A stretch of DNA of 64,000 nucleotides, taken from assembly GCA_039679855.1 (NCBI GenBank), contig JBDKUE010000065.1:14212-78211 (forward strand). Direction: 5' to 3'. Below the pieces are notes generated by a model, which saw only the letters and a list, made by a program, of their open reading frames with translations, did not search any database and was not told the origin of the DNA. Positions within the stretch are counted from its first letter, which is position 1. The number at the start of each line of letters is the position of its first letter. Of this stretch, positions 17,483 to 28,100 are shown piece after piece. The DNA is from UBA5314 sp039679855 (GTDB lineage Bacteria > Bacillota > Syntrophomonadia > Syntrophomonadales > Syntrophomonadaceae). The position numbers and the translations under genes are program-made.

Positions 17483-18254
17483 AACGCGCATTATAAGCGC
17501 CATTGTAGGAATACCTATTATACTGGGTCTTTTGTATGCAGGCGGAATTTACTGGAAAGCCCTATTCATAATCCTGGCTTGTGTGGCTTTATTAGAGTAC
17601 CTGCAAATGATGCGCCGGGCCCACCAAAATCCACTTGTATTACCGGCTATACTTATAATGTTAATCCTGCTCTTTTCCGACTCACTTGCAGCGCGTTTAC
17701 CTGGCGCAGCCTTATTAAGTCTTTTAACACTGGTTGTACTGTTTGTATTGCGCTATCCCCTCTACACATGGGCTGATGTGTCGTTGAGTCTTTTAGGAGC
17801 TGTTTACATAGGATTCCTGATGAGTTTTGCCCTTCGTCTGGCTGCTTTTGCCAACGCCTTTGCGATTGTCATGCTATGTTTGTTAATAACCTGGGGCAGT
17901 GATATCGGCGGATATGTTTTTGGCAGGATGTGGGGGAAACATAAACTAACCCCCTTGCTTAGTCCCAACAAAACATGGGAAGGCGCTCTTGGGGCGTTGC
18001 TATTGGCCGCCATTTTAGCCTGGACCTGGTCTCGACTAGTTCAGTTGCCCCTAACCTCATCCAAAGTAGTGTTTCTGGCTATAGCGGGCAGCATCTGTGC
18101 TCAACTGGGCGACCTGTTTGAGTCGGGAATGAAACGCTTTTGGGGGGCTAAAGACAGCGGACACATTATTCCGGGGCATGGAGGAGCCCTGGATCGATTT
18201 GACAGTCTTTTACTGGTTCTGCCGCTGGTTTACCTAGTATTTAGCAGCCTTTAG
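17475..18254 (+). CDS. cdsA: Phosphatidate cytidylyltransferase
   Basis: Makes CDP-diacylglycerol from phosphatidic acid and CTP, the branch point of phospholipid synthesis; integral membrane enzyme. About seven to eight membrane segments are visible. The signature near the C terminus reads SLNKTWEGAL-like (SPNKTWEGALGALL), then GDLFESGMKRFWGAKDSGHI and PGHGGALDRFDS. I prefer ATG 17475 (259 residues), preceded at good distance by GGGAGTAGGTG, over GTG 17466. It overlaps uppS by eight bases. Confidence 0.95.
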   Translation: MLKTRIISAIVGIPIILGLLYAGGIYWKALFIILACVALLEYLQMMRRAHQNPLVLPAILIMLILLFSDSLAARLPGAALLSLLTLVVLFVLRYPLYTWADVSLSLLGAVYIGFLMSFALRLAAFANAFAIVMLCLLITWGSDIGGYVFGRMWGKHKLTPLLSPNKTWEGALGALLLAAILAWTWSRLVQLPLTSSKVVFLAIAGSICAQLGDLFESGMKRFWGAKDSGHIIPGHGGALDRFDSLLLVLPLVYLVFSSL

Positions 18255-18296
18255 ATATCACAGATCTGCGCCGTTAAAAAGGATCGGAGTGATTTC

Positions 18297-19415
18297 ATGG
18301 ATCCTGATCTTCTCAAGCAGCTAAAGCTTCTGATTCGTTTAGCTATTCTGGTGATGGGGCTTTTAGCTCTTTACCTGCTTTTTATATATCTACTGCCCTG
18401 GTTGGGAAAGGTTTTATCTGTCTTTCCTGTCTTGTTCCTGCCCTTTATCCTGGCTGCCATTTTGGCGGTACTCATTGAACCAGTGGTCAGCAGGTTTGAA
18501 AAATATCTGCACTTGAATCGCGGTTTGGCCGTTATTTTAAGCCTTGTTTTGGTGGTTGGCACCCTGTGTTTACTGCTATTTTTCCTCATTTCGGAAGTCA
18601 TCCGCGAATTGTCTGGACTTTATCCGCTGGTAAGCAGTTATTCCGGGCAAATATCCAGCCGGGTAGTAGAAGCCATAAGCCAATTCAAGTTGTTGTATAT
18701 ACAACTCAACCTGCCACCTTCAATACAATCTTCGCTTCAAGGCAACCTTGATAAAGCCCTGGTTTTGTTGCAGGGGGCGCTTAACAGCCTTATCAACATA
18801 ATGGTGCAGCTCTTCGCCATGATGCCCAGTGCGGCCGTGTTTCTACTGATATCTACGGTGGGAACCTTTTTTATTGTTAAGGACCGGGCGCTTTTGCGCA
18901 GGTTTTTTCTGACAGTTTTACCTGCCCAGGCCCGCAGCCAAACCCGCAATATTATTTCTGAATTATTTAAAGCTCTGGTTGGTTTTGTCAGAGCCTACAG
19001 CATTCTAATAAGCATAACTGCTGTGCTCACGATGGTGGGACTTCGCCTTTTGGGCTCAGAATACGCGCTAACTTTGGGTATTTTAGCCGGGATCTTTGAT
19101 ATACTACCGGTTCTGGGTCCGGCTACCATTTTTATCCCCTGGATCATATGGGAGTTTGCGATGGGCCATACCCAGTTTGCTGTGGGACTGCTGGTAGTGT
19201 ATGTTATAATTTCGGTAGTTAGGCAGTTTTTGGAACCCAAAATTGTCGGAGACAATCTGGGACTTCACCCCCTGGCTACCATGGTTTCGCTTTATGTGGG
19301 ACTGCAGCTGGGGGGGCTTACCGGAATGATTTTGGGGCCGGTGCTGGTGGTAATTTTTATGGCCTGCTACCGGGTAGGCATATTCGACAGGTTTAAATGG
19401 AGGAATAATAAATGA
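18297..19415 (+). CDS. AI-2E/PerM-family membrane transporter, substrate unknown
   Basis: Member of the AI-2E (PerM/TqsA/YtvI) permease family. The 372-residue polytopic protein has hydrophobic segments around residues 15-35, 40-60, 75-100, 170-190, 230-260, 265-285, 290-315 and 330-360. Conserved features include LPFILAAILAVLIEPVV near the N terminus and ILAGIFDILPVLGPATIFIP and VVRQFLEPKIVGDNLGLHPL near the C terminus. Family members export quorum signals, sodium/protons or unknown solutes; the substrate cannot be read from the sequence. It is inserted between cdsA and dxr, absent from the B. subtilis order, and overlaps dxr by four bases. Confidence 0.88.
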   Translation: MDPDLLKQLKLLIRLAILVMGLLALYLLFIYLLPWLGKVLSVFPVLFLPFILAAILAVLIEPVVSRFEKYLHLNRGLAVILSLVLVVGTLCLLLFFLISEVIRELSGLYPLVSSYSGQISSRVVEAISQFKLLYIQLNLPPSIQSSLQGNLDKALVLLQGALNSLINIMVQLFAMMPSAAVFLLISTVGTFFIVKDRALLRRFFLTVLPAQARSQTRNIISELFKALVGFVRAYSILISITAVLTMVGLRLLGSEYALTLGILAGIFDILPVLGPATIFIPWIIWEFAMGHTQFAVGLLVVYVIISVVRQFLEPKIVGDNLGLHPLATMVSLYVGLQLGGLTGMILGPVLVVIFMACYRVGIFDRFKWRNNK

Positions 19416-20560
19416 CAGCACTCTCACAGGTAGTGGTCTTGGGATCAACCGGGTCGATTGGCCGGCAGACCCTGGAAGTCATCGAACGATATGGCGACCG
19501 GTATCAAGTTCTGGCTCTGGCCGCCCGGGATGAGGTAGAGCTTCTTGCCGAACAGATAAAGCGCTTTAAACCGCGTTATGTTGCGGTGGGAGACGACAAG
19601 GCCTATTCTCTATTGAAGCGCCAGGTGGGTAGCAAGGTCCAGGTGGTGGCAGGAATAGAAGGACTTTGCGAGATGGCTGCTTTACCCGAAGCCGAAATAA
19701 GCCTGGTGGCCCTCTCCGGAGCAGTCGGAATAATGCCGACTATTGCGGCGGTTCAGGCCGGTAAGCGGGTGGCCTTGGCCAACAAAGAAACACTTGTGGC
19801 CGCAGGCGATTTGGTGATGAATAAAGTTAAAGCAAGCGGAGTTCAGCTTTTGCCTGTTGATAGTGAGCACTCGGCCATTTTTCAGTGCCTGGCCGGGGAG
19901 GAAAGAAACTTGGAGAAGATATGGTTGACCGCTTCTGGCGGTCCCTTTCGGGATTACACTCGGCAGCAATTAGCAGGGGTAACAGTGGATATGGCTTTAA
20001 GGCATCCCAATTGGGCTATGGGACCTAAAATAACCATAGACTCCGCTACTTTAATGAATAAAGGGCTGGAAGTTATTGAGGCTTATCATCTATTTCAGGT
20101 AGACTATAGTAAAATTGAAGTGTTGATCCAACGGGAGAGTATAATCCATTCCATGGTTGAATTGAAGGATGGTGCGTTTCTGGCCCATCTTGGGGTTCCC
20201 GACATGAGGATACCGATTCAATATGCTTTAACTTACCCGGACCGCATGGAGTCCCTGGCCCAATCCCTGGATTTTTCAAACTTACCCAGTATTCATTTTG
20301 ACCGACCGGATCTAGAACGCTTCCCCAGTTTGGATTTGGCCTACCAGGCGGGGCGGGCCGGAGGTACTATGCCGGCGGTTTTAAACGCCGCGAATGAAGT
20401 AGCGGTCCAGGCATTTCTGGATGAACGGATAGCATTCACCCGGATACCGTTTTTGGTGGAGGCAGTTATGTTAAAACACGACCGGCAGGAACGGCCAGAT
20501 TTACCGGCTATAATGGAAGCCGACAGCTGGGCCCGGCGAATATGTGCCGAGTTGATTTGA
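19412..20560 (+). CDS. dxr: 1-deoxy-D-xylulose 5-phosphate reductoisomerase
   Basis: Converts DXP to 2-C-methyl-D-erythritol 4-phosphate, the committed step of the non-mevalonate isoprenoid pathway, with NADPH. The NADPH-binding site is VVLGSTGSIGRQTLEVI (residues ~8-24). LANKETLVAAGD and the metal/substrate site PVDSEHSAIFQCL (~148-160) follow, then SGGPFRDY and MGPKITIDSATLMNKGLEVI. The 382-residue length is standard. It starts with ATG in an ATGA overlap with the upstream transporter. ispG three genes downstream belongs to the same pathway, and uppS uses its product. Confidence 0.97.
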   Translation: MTALSQVVVLGSTGSIGRQTLEVIERYGDRYQVLALAARDEVELLAEQIKRFKPRYVAVGDDKAYSLLKRQVGSKVQVVAGIEGLCEMAALPEAEISLVALSGAVGIMPTIAAVQAGKRVALANKETLVAAGDLVMNKVKASGVQLLPVDSEHSAIFQCLAGEERNLEKIWLTASGGPFRDYTRQQLAGVTVDMALRHPNWAMGPKITIDSATLMNKGLEVIEAYHLFQVDYSKIEVLIQRESIIHSMVELKDGAFLAHLGVPDMRIPIQYALTYPDRMESLAQSLDFSNLPSIHFDRPDLERFPSLDLAYQAGRAGGTMPAVLNAANEVAVQAFLDERIAFTRIPFLVEAVMLKHDRQERPDLPAIMEADSWARRICAELI

Positions 20561-20573
20561 CGGAGGGAATAAA

Positions 20574-21602
20574 ATGAGCGTCCTGATTACCCTGGTAATT
20601 ATTGCTATTTTGATTTTGGCCCATGAATGGGGGCACTTTCTGGCGGCCAGGAAGATTGGAATACCGGTGCATGAATTCAGCATGGGATTCGGCCCCAAGT
20701 TAATTTCAACCACGCGCAACGGAGTGGAATATTCGCTTAGAATCGTACCTATAGGCGGTTTTGTAAGGATGGCCGGCGAAGAATCAGAGGATTTGGACCA
20801 CCCGGACGGCTTTATGAAACGCACCCCTTGGGAAAAGATCCTGGTCTCCTTTGCCGGGCCTTTTATGAATTTTGTTTTGGCTTTCTTGATTTTTATTACT
20901 GCATTTGCAGTCATAGGCATACCGGAAAATACCAACGAACCGGTAATCGGTAAAGCAATCAGCGGCAAACCCGCCGATCTGGCCGGGCTTCGGCCCGGGG
21001 ACCGGATTATAAGCGTGAATGGACAGCAGGTGCAAAACTGGGAAGAATTTGCCCGCTTTACTGATGAAAATGAATCGCAGCCCCTGCAAATAAGTATAAA
21101 GCGGGGTGATGAGTTATCTACCATATCGGTCACACCGGCTAAGATTGATATGAACGGCACTATAGGCATTGGAGTTATTAATTCAGTCAAGTATCATCGT
21201 TTTGGCATAATTGAATCTATTGGCATGGGGGTTCAGAAAACCTATCAAATGACGGCTGAACTTCTGAGCTATCTGGGGCACGCCCTTACCGGGGGGGCTT
21301 CCATGCAGGACGTAGCCGGCCCGGTGGGCATAACCCGAATGGTTGGAGAATTCGCGTCAGTGGGTATAGTATTTCTGATGATTTTTACTGCTTTTTTGAG
21401 CATCAACCTTGGAATAATGAATCTTCTCCCCATTCCCGCGCTGGACGGCAGTAAAATTGTATTTGCCGTGGTGGAGATGGTGCGGCGTAAACCACTTGAG
21501 CCTGAGAAGGAAGGTTTTATCCATATGGTGGGCTTTATCCTGCTCATGGTATTGATGGTGGTTATTACTTATCACGATTTGGTAAGGTGGTTCAAAGGGT
21601 AA
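20574..21602 (+). CDS. rseP: Site-2 intramembrane metalloprotease RseP (RasP)
   Basis: Zinc protease cutting anti-sigma factors and leftover signal peptides within the membrane. The zinc motif LAHEWGHFLAARKIG (HExxH at residues ~18-22) lies in the first membrane segment. The FVRMAGEESED region and a PDZ domain (PADLAGLRPGDRIISVNG, about 125-145) follow. The second metal-binding segment NLLPIPALDG lies near residue 287. The 342 residues suit the one-PDZ Gram-positive form. It follows dxr by 13 bases with a GGAGG ribosome site, as in B. subtilis. Confidence 0.96.
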   Translation: MSVLITLVIIAILILAHEWGHFLAARKIGIPVHEFSMGFGPKLISTTRNGVEYSLRIVPIGGFVRMAGEESEDLDHPDGFMKRTPWEKILVSFAGPFMNFVLAFLIFITAFAVIGIPENTNEPVIGKAISGKPADLAGLRPGDRIISVNGQQVQNWEEFARFTDENESQPLQISIKRGDELSTISVTPAKIDMNGTIGIGVINSVKYHRFGIIESIGMGVQKTYQMTAELLSYLGHALTGGASMQDVAGPVGITRMVGEFASVGIVFLMIFTAFLSINLGIMNLLPIPALDGSKIVFAVVEMVRRKPLEPEKEGFIHMVGFILLMVLMVVITYHDLVRWFKG

Positions 21603-21606
21603 GAAT

Positions 21607-22680
21607 ATGCGAAGAATCAGCAGGACAATTAACATAGGTTCCCTGTCAATAGGCGGCTCCAATCCGGTTATAGTCCAATCGATGACCAATACTGATACCA
21701 GGAACGTTAAGGACACGGTTGCTCAGATAAAAAGGCTTGAGGAAGCAGGATGCGAGTTGGTACGGGTGGCGGTGCCCGACGAGGAGGCCGCCGTTGCTAT
21801 TAGGGAAATTAAAAAGTACATCTTAATACCCTTGATCGCTGATATCCACTTCAACTACCGGCTGGCCTTGAGCAGTATCGAAGCAGGTGCCGATGGTTTA
21901 AGAATCAATCCGGGCAACATAGGAAGCACCCAAAGGGTGCGCGAGGTGGTCAATGCCTGCAAGGATAGAGCTATACCCATTCGCATAGGGGTAAACGCAG
22001 GTTCGCTAGAGAAAAACCTGCTCGAAAAACACGGTGAGGTCAATGCCCATGCTATGGTTGAAAGCGCTCTGGAAAAAGTAAAGCTTTTAGAAGATATGAA
22101 TTTCACCGACATTAAAATATCGCTCAAGGCGTCCTCAGTCCCCCTGACTGTGGAAGCCTATCGCTTGATTGCGGGGCAGGTTACTTACCCCCTGCATTTG
22201 GGGATTACGGAGGCGGGAACCAAGGACCGGGCCCTTATCAAATCAGCTCTGGGATTGGGCATTTTGCTTGATGAAGGCATTGGAGATACCTTGAGGGTAT
22301 CTCTTACCGGCGATCCGGTCGATGAGGTTTGGGCAGCCTACGAAATACTGCGCGGTTTGGGACTCAGGCAAAGGGGCGTTGAATTGATATCATGCCCCAC
22401 CTGCGGCCGCTGTGAATTTGACTTGATCGGACTGGCTGAGGAGGTAGACCGGCGGGTGAGGAGTATGGCCAGTCCGCTTAAAATTGCGGTTATGGGCTGT
22501 GTGGTCAATGGCCCCGGCGAAGCCCGGGAAGCCGATGTCGGAATAGCTGGTGGAAAAGGCAGCGGTCTTTTATTCCGCCGGGGTGAAATTGTAAAAAAGC
22601 TGAAGCAAGAAGAATTGCTTGGTGAACTTTTAGAAGAGATCAGACAGATAAGTGGTGATGAAGGAGGTAAATTGATTTGA
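21607..22680 (+). CDS. ispG: 4-hydroxy-3-methylbut-2-en-1-yl diphosphate synthase (flavodoxin)
   Basis: [4Fe-4S] enzyme of the non-mevalonate pathway that reductively opens MEcPP to HMBPP. The TIM-barrel part begins with NIGSLSIGGSNPVIVQSMTN and contains PLIADIHFNYRLAL. The cluster-binding domain has SCPTCGRCEFDL and GCVVNGPGEAREAD, with the three cysteines and glutamate of the family. The 357-residue length is typical. It lies in a run with dxr and rseP; the stop overlaps the TTG start of proS. Confidence 0.97.
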   Translation: MRRISRTINIGSLSIGGSNPVIVQSMTNTDTRNVKDTVAQIKRLEEAGCELVRVAVPDEEAAVAIREIKKYILIPLIADIHFNYRLALSSIEAGADGLRINPGNIGSTQRVREVVNACKDRAIPIRIGVNAGSLEKNLLEKHGEVNAHAMVESALEKVKLLEDMNFTDIKISLKASSVPLTVEAYRLIAGQVTYPLHLGITEAGTKDRALIKSALGLGILLDEGIGDTLRVSLTGDPVDEVWAAYEILRGLGLRQRGVELISCPTCGRCEFDLIGLAEEVDRRVRSMASPLKIAVMGCVVNGPGEAREADVGIAGGKGSGLLFRRGEIVKKLKQEELLGELLEEIRQISGDEGGKLI

Positions 22681-24377
22681 AGGCATCCGAACTGTTTTTC
22701 CCCACCCTGCGTGAAGTTCCCGCCGAGGCGGAAGTGATCAGCCATCAATTACTGTTGAGGGCTGGATTTATCAGAAAAGCAAGTGGTGGTGTATACAGTT
22801 ATCTACCCCTGGCGCAACGGGTATTGAAAAAAATTATGCAAATCGTTCGAGAGGAAATGGACCGGGCGGGGGGCCAGGAGCTGATGCTGCCGATCATTCA
22901 ACCGCGTGAGCTATGGGAAAAGACAGGTCGTTGGGATGTATACGGCGAAGAGATGTTTCGCCTGCAGGACCGCCATAAGCGCTATTTTGCACTGGGTCCC
23001 ACCCATGAAGAGATCATAACCACCCTGGTTAATGCAGATGTACATTCCTATCGGGGGCTTCCCTTGATGCTCTACCAGATTCAGAACAAATACCGCGATG
23101 AAATACGACCTCGATTTGGGTTAATGAGGGGCCGTGAGTTTATAATGAAAGACGCTTATTCCTTTGACGCCGATTTTGATGGTTTGGATATAAGTTATCA
23201 AAATATGTTTGAAGCCTATCATCGGATATTTAAAAGAATGGCTCTCAAATACCGGGTGGTGGAAGCGGACAGCGGAGCCATCGGAGGAAGCTCCAGTCAT
23301 GAATATATGGTTTTGGCCGACTCTGGAGAAGCCGAAGTGGTCTATTGTGAACAGTGCAGCTACGCAGCCAATGTCGAGAAAGCCGAATGCACTTGTCAAA
23401 AGTTATTGTCTGGCCAGGCAGATGCCCTCCCCCTTGAGAAAAAGCACACTCCCGGCCAAAAAACGGTAGAAGAGGTTGCAGGATTTTTGGGGCAACCAGC
23501 TTCCCAAGTTATAAAGACCCTGCTCTGCCTGGCGGATGGACAGCCGGTAGTGGCATTGCTAAGAGGCGATAGGGAATTAAATATGATAAAGTTCCAAAAC
23601 CTTCTGGGCTGCCTGGATCTGGTTATGGCTGATGAAAAGGCGGCTTATGAATTGTTTGGAGCCGGCTTTGGCTCACTGGGTCCTATTGGCCTGGATTTTT
23701 CCATCTACGGCGATCTTGAGGTACAAGCAATGGTCAATGCCAATTGTGGAGCCAATCAGGATGACTACCATTATATCAACGTTTGCCCGGGAAGAGATTT
23801 TCAAGTGAAGCAGTACAACGACTTGCGCAACGCAGTTGCCGGAGATCCATGTCCTCACTGCCAAAACCCGCTGCAATTGGTCCGCGGCGTTGAGGTAGGG
23901 CACATATTTAAGCTCGGTGATAAATATTCCAGGTCCCTGGAAGCTTCTTTTCTAGATCAAAATGGCCAAACCCAAATAATGATTATGGGGTGCTATGGGA
24001 TAGGAATATCCCGCACTATGGCTGCCGCGGTCGAGCAGAACCACGATGAGCAGGGCATCATCTGGCCGCTGCCCCTGGCCCCTTATCAGGTGATCGTAGT
24101 ACCGGTCAACAGCAAAAAAGAGGATCAGATGGATCTGGCCCGGTCGATATATGAACAGCTGTTGGCTAAAGGGATTGAAGTAATACTGGATGATCGGGAT
24201 GAACGAGCCGGTGTCAAGTTTAAGGATGCCGATCTAATTGGCATACCCCTGCGTATTACGGTTGGGCCTAAAGCCTTGCAGGAAAATAAGGTAGAGGTCA
24301 AGAAAAGATGGGAGAAGGACATAAATATGATGGGCATGGATGAAGTGTTGAGCCTCATTGATGAACTATGGGGATAA
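22677..24377 (+). CDS. proS: Prolyl-tRNA synthetase (bacterial type, with editing domain)
   Basis: Charges tRNA-Pro. The 566-residue enzyme has the class II catalytic core with RKASGGVYSYLPLAQRVLKK (motif 1 region), RDEIRPRFGLMRGREFIMKD (motif 2), and GCYGIGISRTMAAAVEQ (motif 3). A YbaK-like editing domain is inserted at about residues 225-390; it deacylates Ala-tRNA-Pro. The C-terminal anticodon-binding domain includes ILDDRDERAGVKFKDADLIG. It starts with TTG after GAAGGAGG, overlapping the ispG stop. Confidence 0.97.
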   Translation: MKASELFFPTLREVPAEAEVISHQLLLRAGFIRKASGGVYSYLPLAQRVLKKIMQIVREEMDRAGGQELMLPIIQPRELWEKTGRWDVYGEEMFRLQDRHKRYFALGPTHEEIITTLVNADVHSYRGLPLMLYQIQNKYRDEIRPRFGLMRGREFIMKDAYSFDADFDGLDISYQNMFEAYHRIFKRMALKYRVVEADSGAIGGSSSHEYMVLADSGEAEVVYCEQCSYAANVEKAECTCQKLLSGQADALPLEKKHTPGQKTVEEVAGFLGQPASQVIKTLLCLADGQPVVALLRGDRELNMIKFQNLLGCLDLVMADEKAAYELFGAGFGSLGPIGLDFSIYGDLEVQAMVNANCGANQDDYHYINVCPGRDFQVKQYNDLRNAVAGDPCPHCQNPLQLVRGVEVGHIFKLGDKYSRSLEASFLDQNGQTQIMIMGCYGIGISRTMAAAVEQNHDEQGIIWPLPLAPYQVIVVPVNSKKEDQMDLARSIYEQLLAKGIEVILDDRDERAGVKFKDADLIGIPLRITVGPKALQENKVEVKKRWEKDINMMGMDEVLSLIDELWG

Positions 24378-24431
24378 GTTGTAGGGCGTCTATGGTTCCC
24401 AATTGTTTGGTTGGATGTGAAAAAATAAGCG

Positions 24432-25097
24432 ATGAGCATTTTTGAAATTATTTTCAAACTTACCCTGGCCTGTGTACTGGGTGGAGTTATAGGACTGGAA
24501 AGAGAGAGTCTTAACAGGCCGGCGGGCTTAAGGACTTACACTCTGGTATGTGTGGGTTCTGCACTGGCCATGCTGGTTTCTATGGATATGTATTATTCTT
24601 TCAATCAAACAGTGAATGCAGATCCGGGCCGAATCGCCGCCCAGGTTATAAGCGGAATAGGTTTCTTAGGCGCAGGCACCATCATGCGCGAGGGTGCGAC
24701 GGTCAGAGGGCTAACCACTGCGGCTGGTCTATGGACGGTAGCTTGCATAGGTTTGGCGGTAGGGGCCGGACTCTACATACCCGCTATAGCCACTACCATA
24801 CTTATACTCTTTGTGCTCATCTACTTTATAAAAATTGAAGACATATTTTCAGGGACCCGGGAATACAAAGGGCTGGTTTTGGTAGTGGAAGACCGCCCGG
24901 GAGCAGTTGGAATTATAGGATCCAAATTAGGCCTGCTTAACGTACTGATTAAGGATATTCAACTGACCCGATTGGATGCTGGCGATGACCTGGAAATAGA
25001 GCTATTGGTGGAACTACCTAGTGGAATGTCTGTCAACAATGTAGTTGATGAATTGACAAAAACTGAAGGATTACGAAAAATCGACCGCCTGAACTAG
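24432..25097 (+). CDS. MgtC/SapB family membrane protein (long form)
   Basis: The N-terminal ~130 residues carry the MgtC fold: GGVIGLERESLNRPAGLRTY, DPGRIAAQVISGIGFLGAG and VRGLTTAAGLW, with four to five membrane segments. The C-terminal ~85 residues form a soluble ACT-like domain (VVEDRPGAVGIIGSKLGLLN). MgtC proteins affect magnesium homeostasis, membrane potential or phosphate use; the exact role is not deducible. It is inserted between proS and polC. A second, short MgtC without the soluble domain is at 48753-49181. Confidence 0.88.
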   Translation: MSIFEIIFKLTLACVLGGVIGLERESLNRPAGLRTYTLVCVGSALAMLVSMDMYYSFNQTVNADPGRIAAQVISGIGFLGAGTIMREGATVRGLTTAAGLWTVACIGLAVGAGLYIPAIATTILILFVLIYFIKIEDIFSGTREYKGLVLVVEDRPGAVGIIGSKLGLLNVLIKDIQLTRLDAGDDLEIELLVELPSGMSVNNVVDELTKTEGLRKIDRLN

Positions 25098-25123
25098 TAT
25101 CGTGGGCGGGAAGGGGAATTGGT

Positions 25124-28100
25124 TTGAGTCAGGATTTTTATGCCTTTCTAACCCATTTGGGCATAAGCCCAGTTGACGGCGCCTGGGTGGGGACGCGCCT
25201 GCTCAAGGTTGAGGTTTCCCCCCGTCAGGTTTTGTGGCGCTTCCATATCCAATATGAAGAAAGACCCATCAGCAAATCCCTACTGGACTATACTACAGAA
25301 TTATTAGGTAATCAGCTTGAATACCTTCATAACCTTGAGTTGATTATCCATCCGTCTTCAGTCGAGCCTATCCTTTTGCAGGTATTGGATAAACATAAGT
25401 CTCAATTAACCGCGCTATTGCCGTCCGGGATAGCGCCTGAGCAGCTGCATTGGACCATCGAAGATAAACGTCTGGACCTTCATGCGGCTGATTTTGATGT
25501 CTACCAGCAGCTAATGGAAGGACAAGTATGCAACCTCTTGTCATCCTGGCTTTGGGACTACTATTGCCTGAGGGTTGTGGTCAGGGTGCGCCCCCTGGAA
25601 ACTGTCGGAAAGGAGAATGACGGTCCGGTCTATATTCCCAGGCGGGAAGTTATTTCCCTTTTACCGGGCTATAGTGGGGGACCAGCCAAAAAGAAAGGCA
25701 GCGGATTCAAGCGCAGCAGCCAGGCTATGCTGACCAGCGGCTCGGTAGTGCCATTTAAGGAGTTGGAAGATGGTCTGCGCGCAGTGGTGGTGGAAGGTGA
25801 GGTCTGGGATAAAAAGGTTAACTTGAGGCGCGACGGGCGGTTTTTAGTACTCTACTACCTGACCGACGGACAGGACAGCTTAATAATAAAGGCCTTTTAT
25901 GACCAGAGCAAAGAAGACCAGATTGAAAACGGTGATTACATAAGGGCTTGTGGAAATGTAAATTATGATCCGAATCTGCATGAGATAGCTATGTTGTTAG
26001 ATGCCTGGATCAAACAGCCCCGAACGGTTCGCGACGATCTGGAACCTGTTAAACGCGTGGAACTTCATGCTCATACCAAGATGAGTTCTATGGATGCGCT
26101 GTGTGAAGTGCATGAATTGGTTAAAAAGGCAGCTAGGTGGGGTCATAAGGCCCTGGCTATAACTGATCACGGCTGTACCCAAGCCTTTCCTGATGCCTAT
26201 AAAGCGGCCCGCAGCCATAAGATAAAATTGCTCTATGGGGTTGAAGGCTACCTGATAGAAGAAGATAAAAGAGAGCGCCCCCATCACATCGTCTTGCTGG
26301 CTAGAAATGTCGTCGGCCTTCAAAACATGTATCGGCTGGTAAGCCAGTCCTATCTCAGCCACTATTATCGTTTCCCTAAAATACCGCGCAGTCTGCTGCA
26401 GGAGCATCGTGAAGGCCTGCTGATTGGTTCGGCCTGTGAAGCCGGTGAATTGTTCCAGGCTTTGCTAAAGGGCGCCGATGAAGCTGAAGTGGAGAAGATT
26501 GCATCCTTCTATGATTATCTGGAAATACAACCCTTGTCCAACAATGAATTTTTATTAAGGGAAGGAAGGCTGGGGTCACGCCAAGAGCTGGAAGCCCTGG
26601 TGGTAAAAATAATAAGTCTGGGCAGGAAATTGGGCAAACCGGTGGTAGCCACCGGTGATGTCCACTTCTTAGAACCGGAGCATGAGGTTTACCGGAGGAT
26701 TATTCAATCCGGCCAGGGCTATGATGACGCCCAGGCCCAGGCTCCCCTTTATCTTAAAACCACGGCCGAAATGCTGGAGGAGTTTAGCTTTCTTAACGAA
26801 GATGATAGAAAAGCGGTGGTTGTTGATAATACCCAGTTGATCGCCGATTTAATCGAAGATATAAAGCCAGTTCCGGACGGTTTTTATCCGCCCAAAATCG
26901 ACCGGGCAGAAGAAGAAATAAGCAGTTTGGCCTGGGATAGGGTGGCCCAATTATATGGTTCCAATTTACCGGAGATTATCGAAGCCAGGGTGCGAAAAGA
27001 ACTCGATTCAATAATCCGGCACGGCTTCAGTGTGCTTTACCTCATTGCGCAGAAGCTGGTTAAAAAGTCCAATGATGATGGATATATAGTGGGGTCCAGG
27101 GGCTCGGTGGGGTCCTCTTTGATAGCTTATCTGACCGGGATAACCGAGGTCAATCCCCTTCCCCCCCATTACATATGTCCCCAGTGCAAATGGACTGCGT
27201 TTACCCAAGACGGTAAGGACTGCGGAGCAGACCTTCCTGATGCCAGCTGCCAGCAATGCGGTAATGACGTTTTAAAAGTAGGTTTTGATATTCCATTTGA
27301 GACTTTCCTCGGATTTGAAGGCGACAAGATACCGGATATCGACCTGAACTTCTCCGGGGAATACCAGGCCAGAGCTCATCAGTACGTTGAAGAGTTATTC
27401 GGCAAGGAAAATGTATTCCGAGCCGGAACCATATCTACCGTTGCCGAGCGAACCGCTTATGGTTTTGTAGTCAGGTATGCTGAAGACAAAAACATGCAGT
27501 TAAAGAACTCAGAAATAAACCGTTTGGTCAAAGGGATAGCCGGGGTCAGACGCACTACCGGGCAGCATCCGGGGGGGTTAATAGTGGTTCCCCGGGATCA
27601 CGACATACATGAGTTTACACCCCTGCAGCACCCGGCGGAAAACAAGGATTCAGGTGTTATAACGACTCATTTTGAATACCATGCCATCGGTGATCAGCTG
27701 GTCAAGCTGGACATCCTGGGGCATGACGATCCCACAGTAATCAAGGCCTTGGAGGACCTGACCGGGATAAAAACGTCAGGGATAAGCTTAAGCGAACCAA
27801 AAACCATGCAGCTCTTTTCCAGTGTGGAGCCATTGGGGCTGACCCCGGAAGAGGCCGGGTCACAGGTTGGAACCATAGGAGTCCCGGAATTTGGAACCCG
27901 CTTCGTTCGCCAAATACTGGAATCCACCCGGCCCACCACTTTTTCGGAACTGGTTCGGATTTGCGGCCTGTCACATGGGACTGATGTATGGTTGAACAAC
28001 GCCCAGAGTTTGATAGAACAGGAAATTGCTCCGCTAAACCAGGTAATATGTAATCGTGACGATATCATGACCTATTTGATTCAGAAGGGGCTGGAGAAAA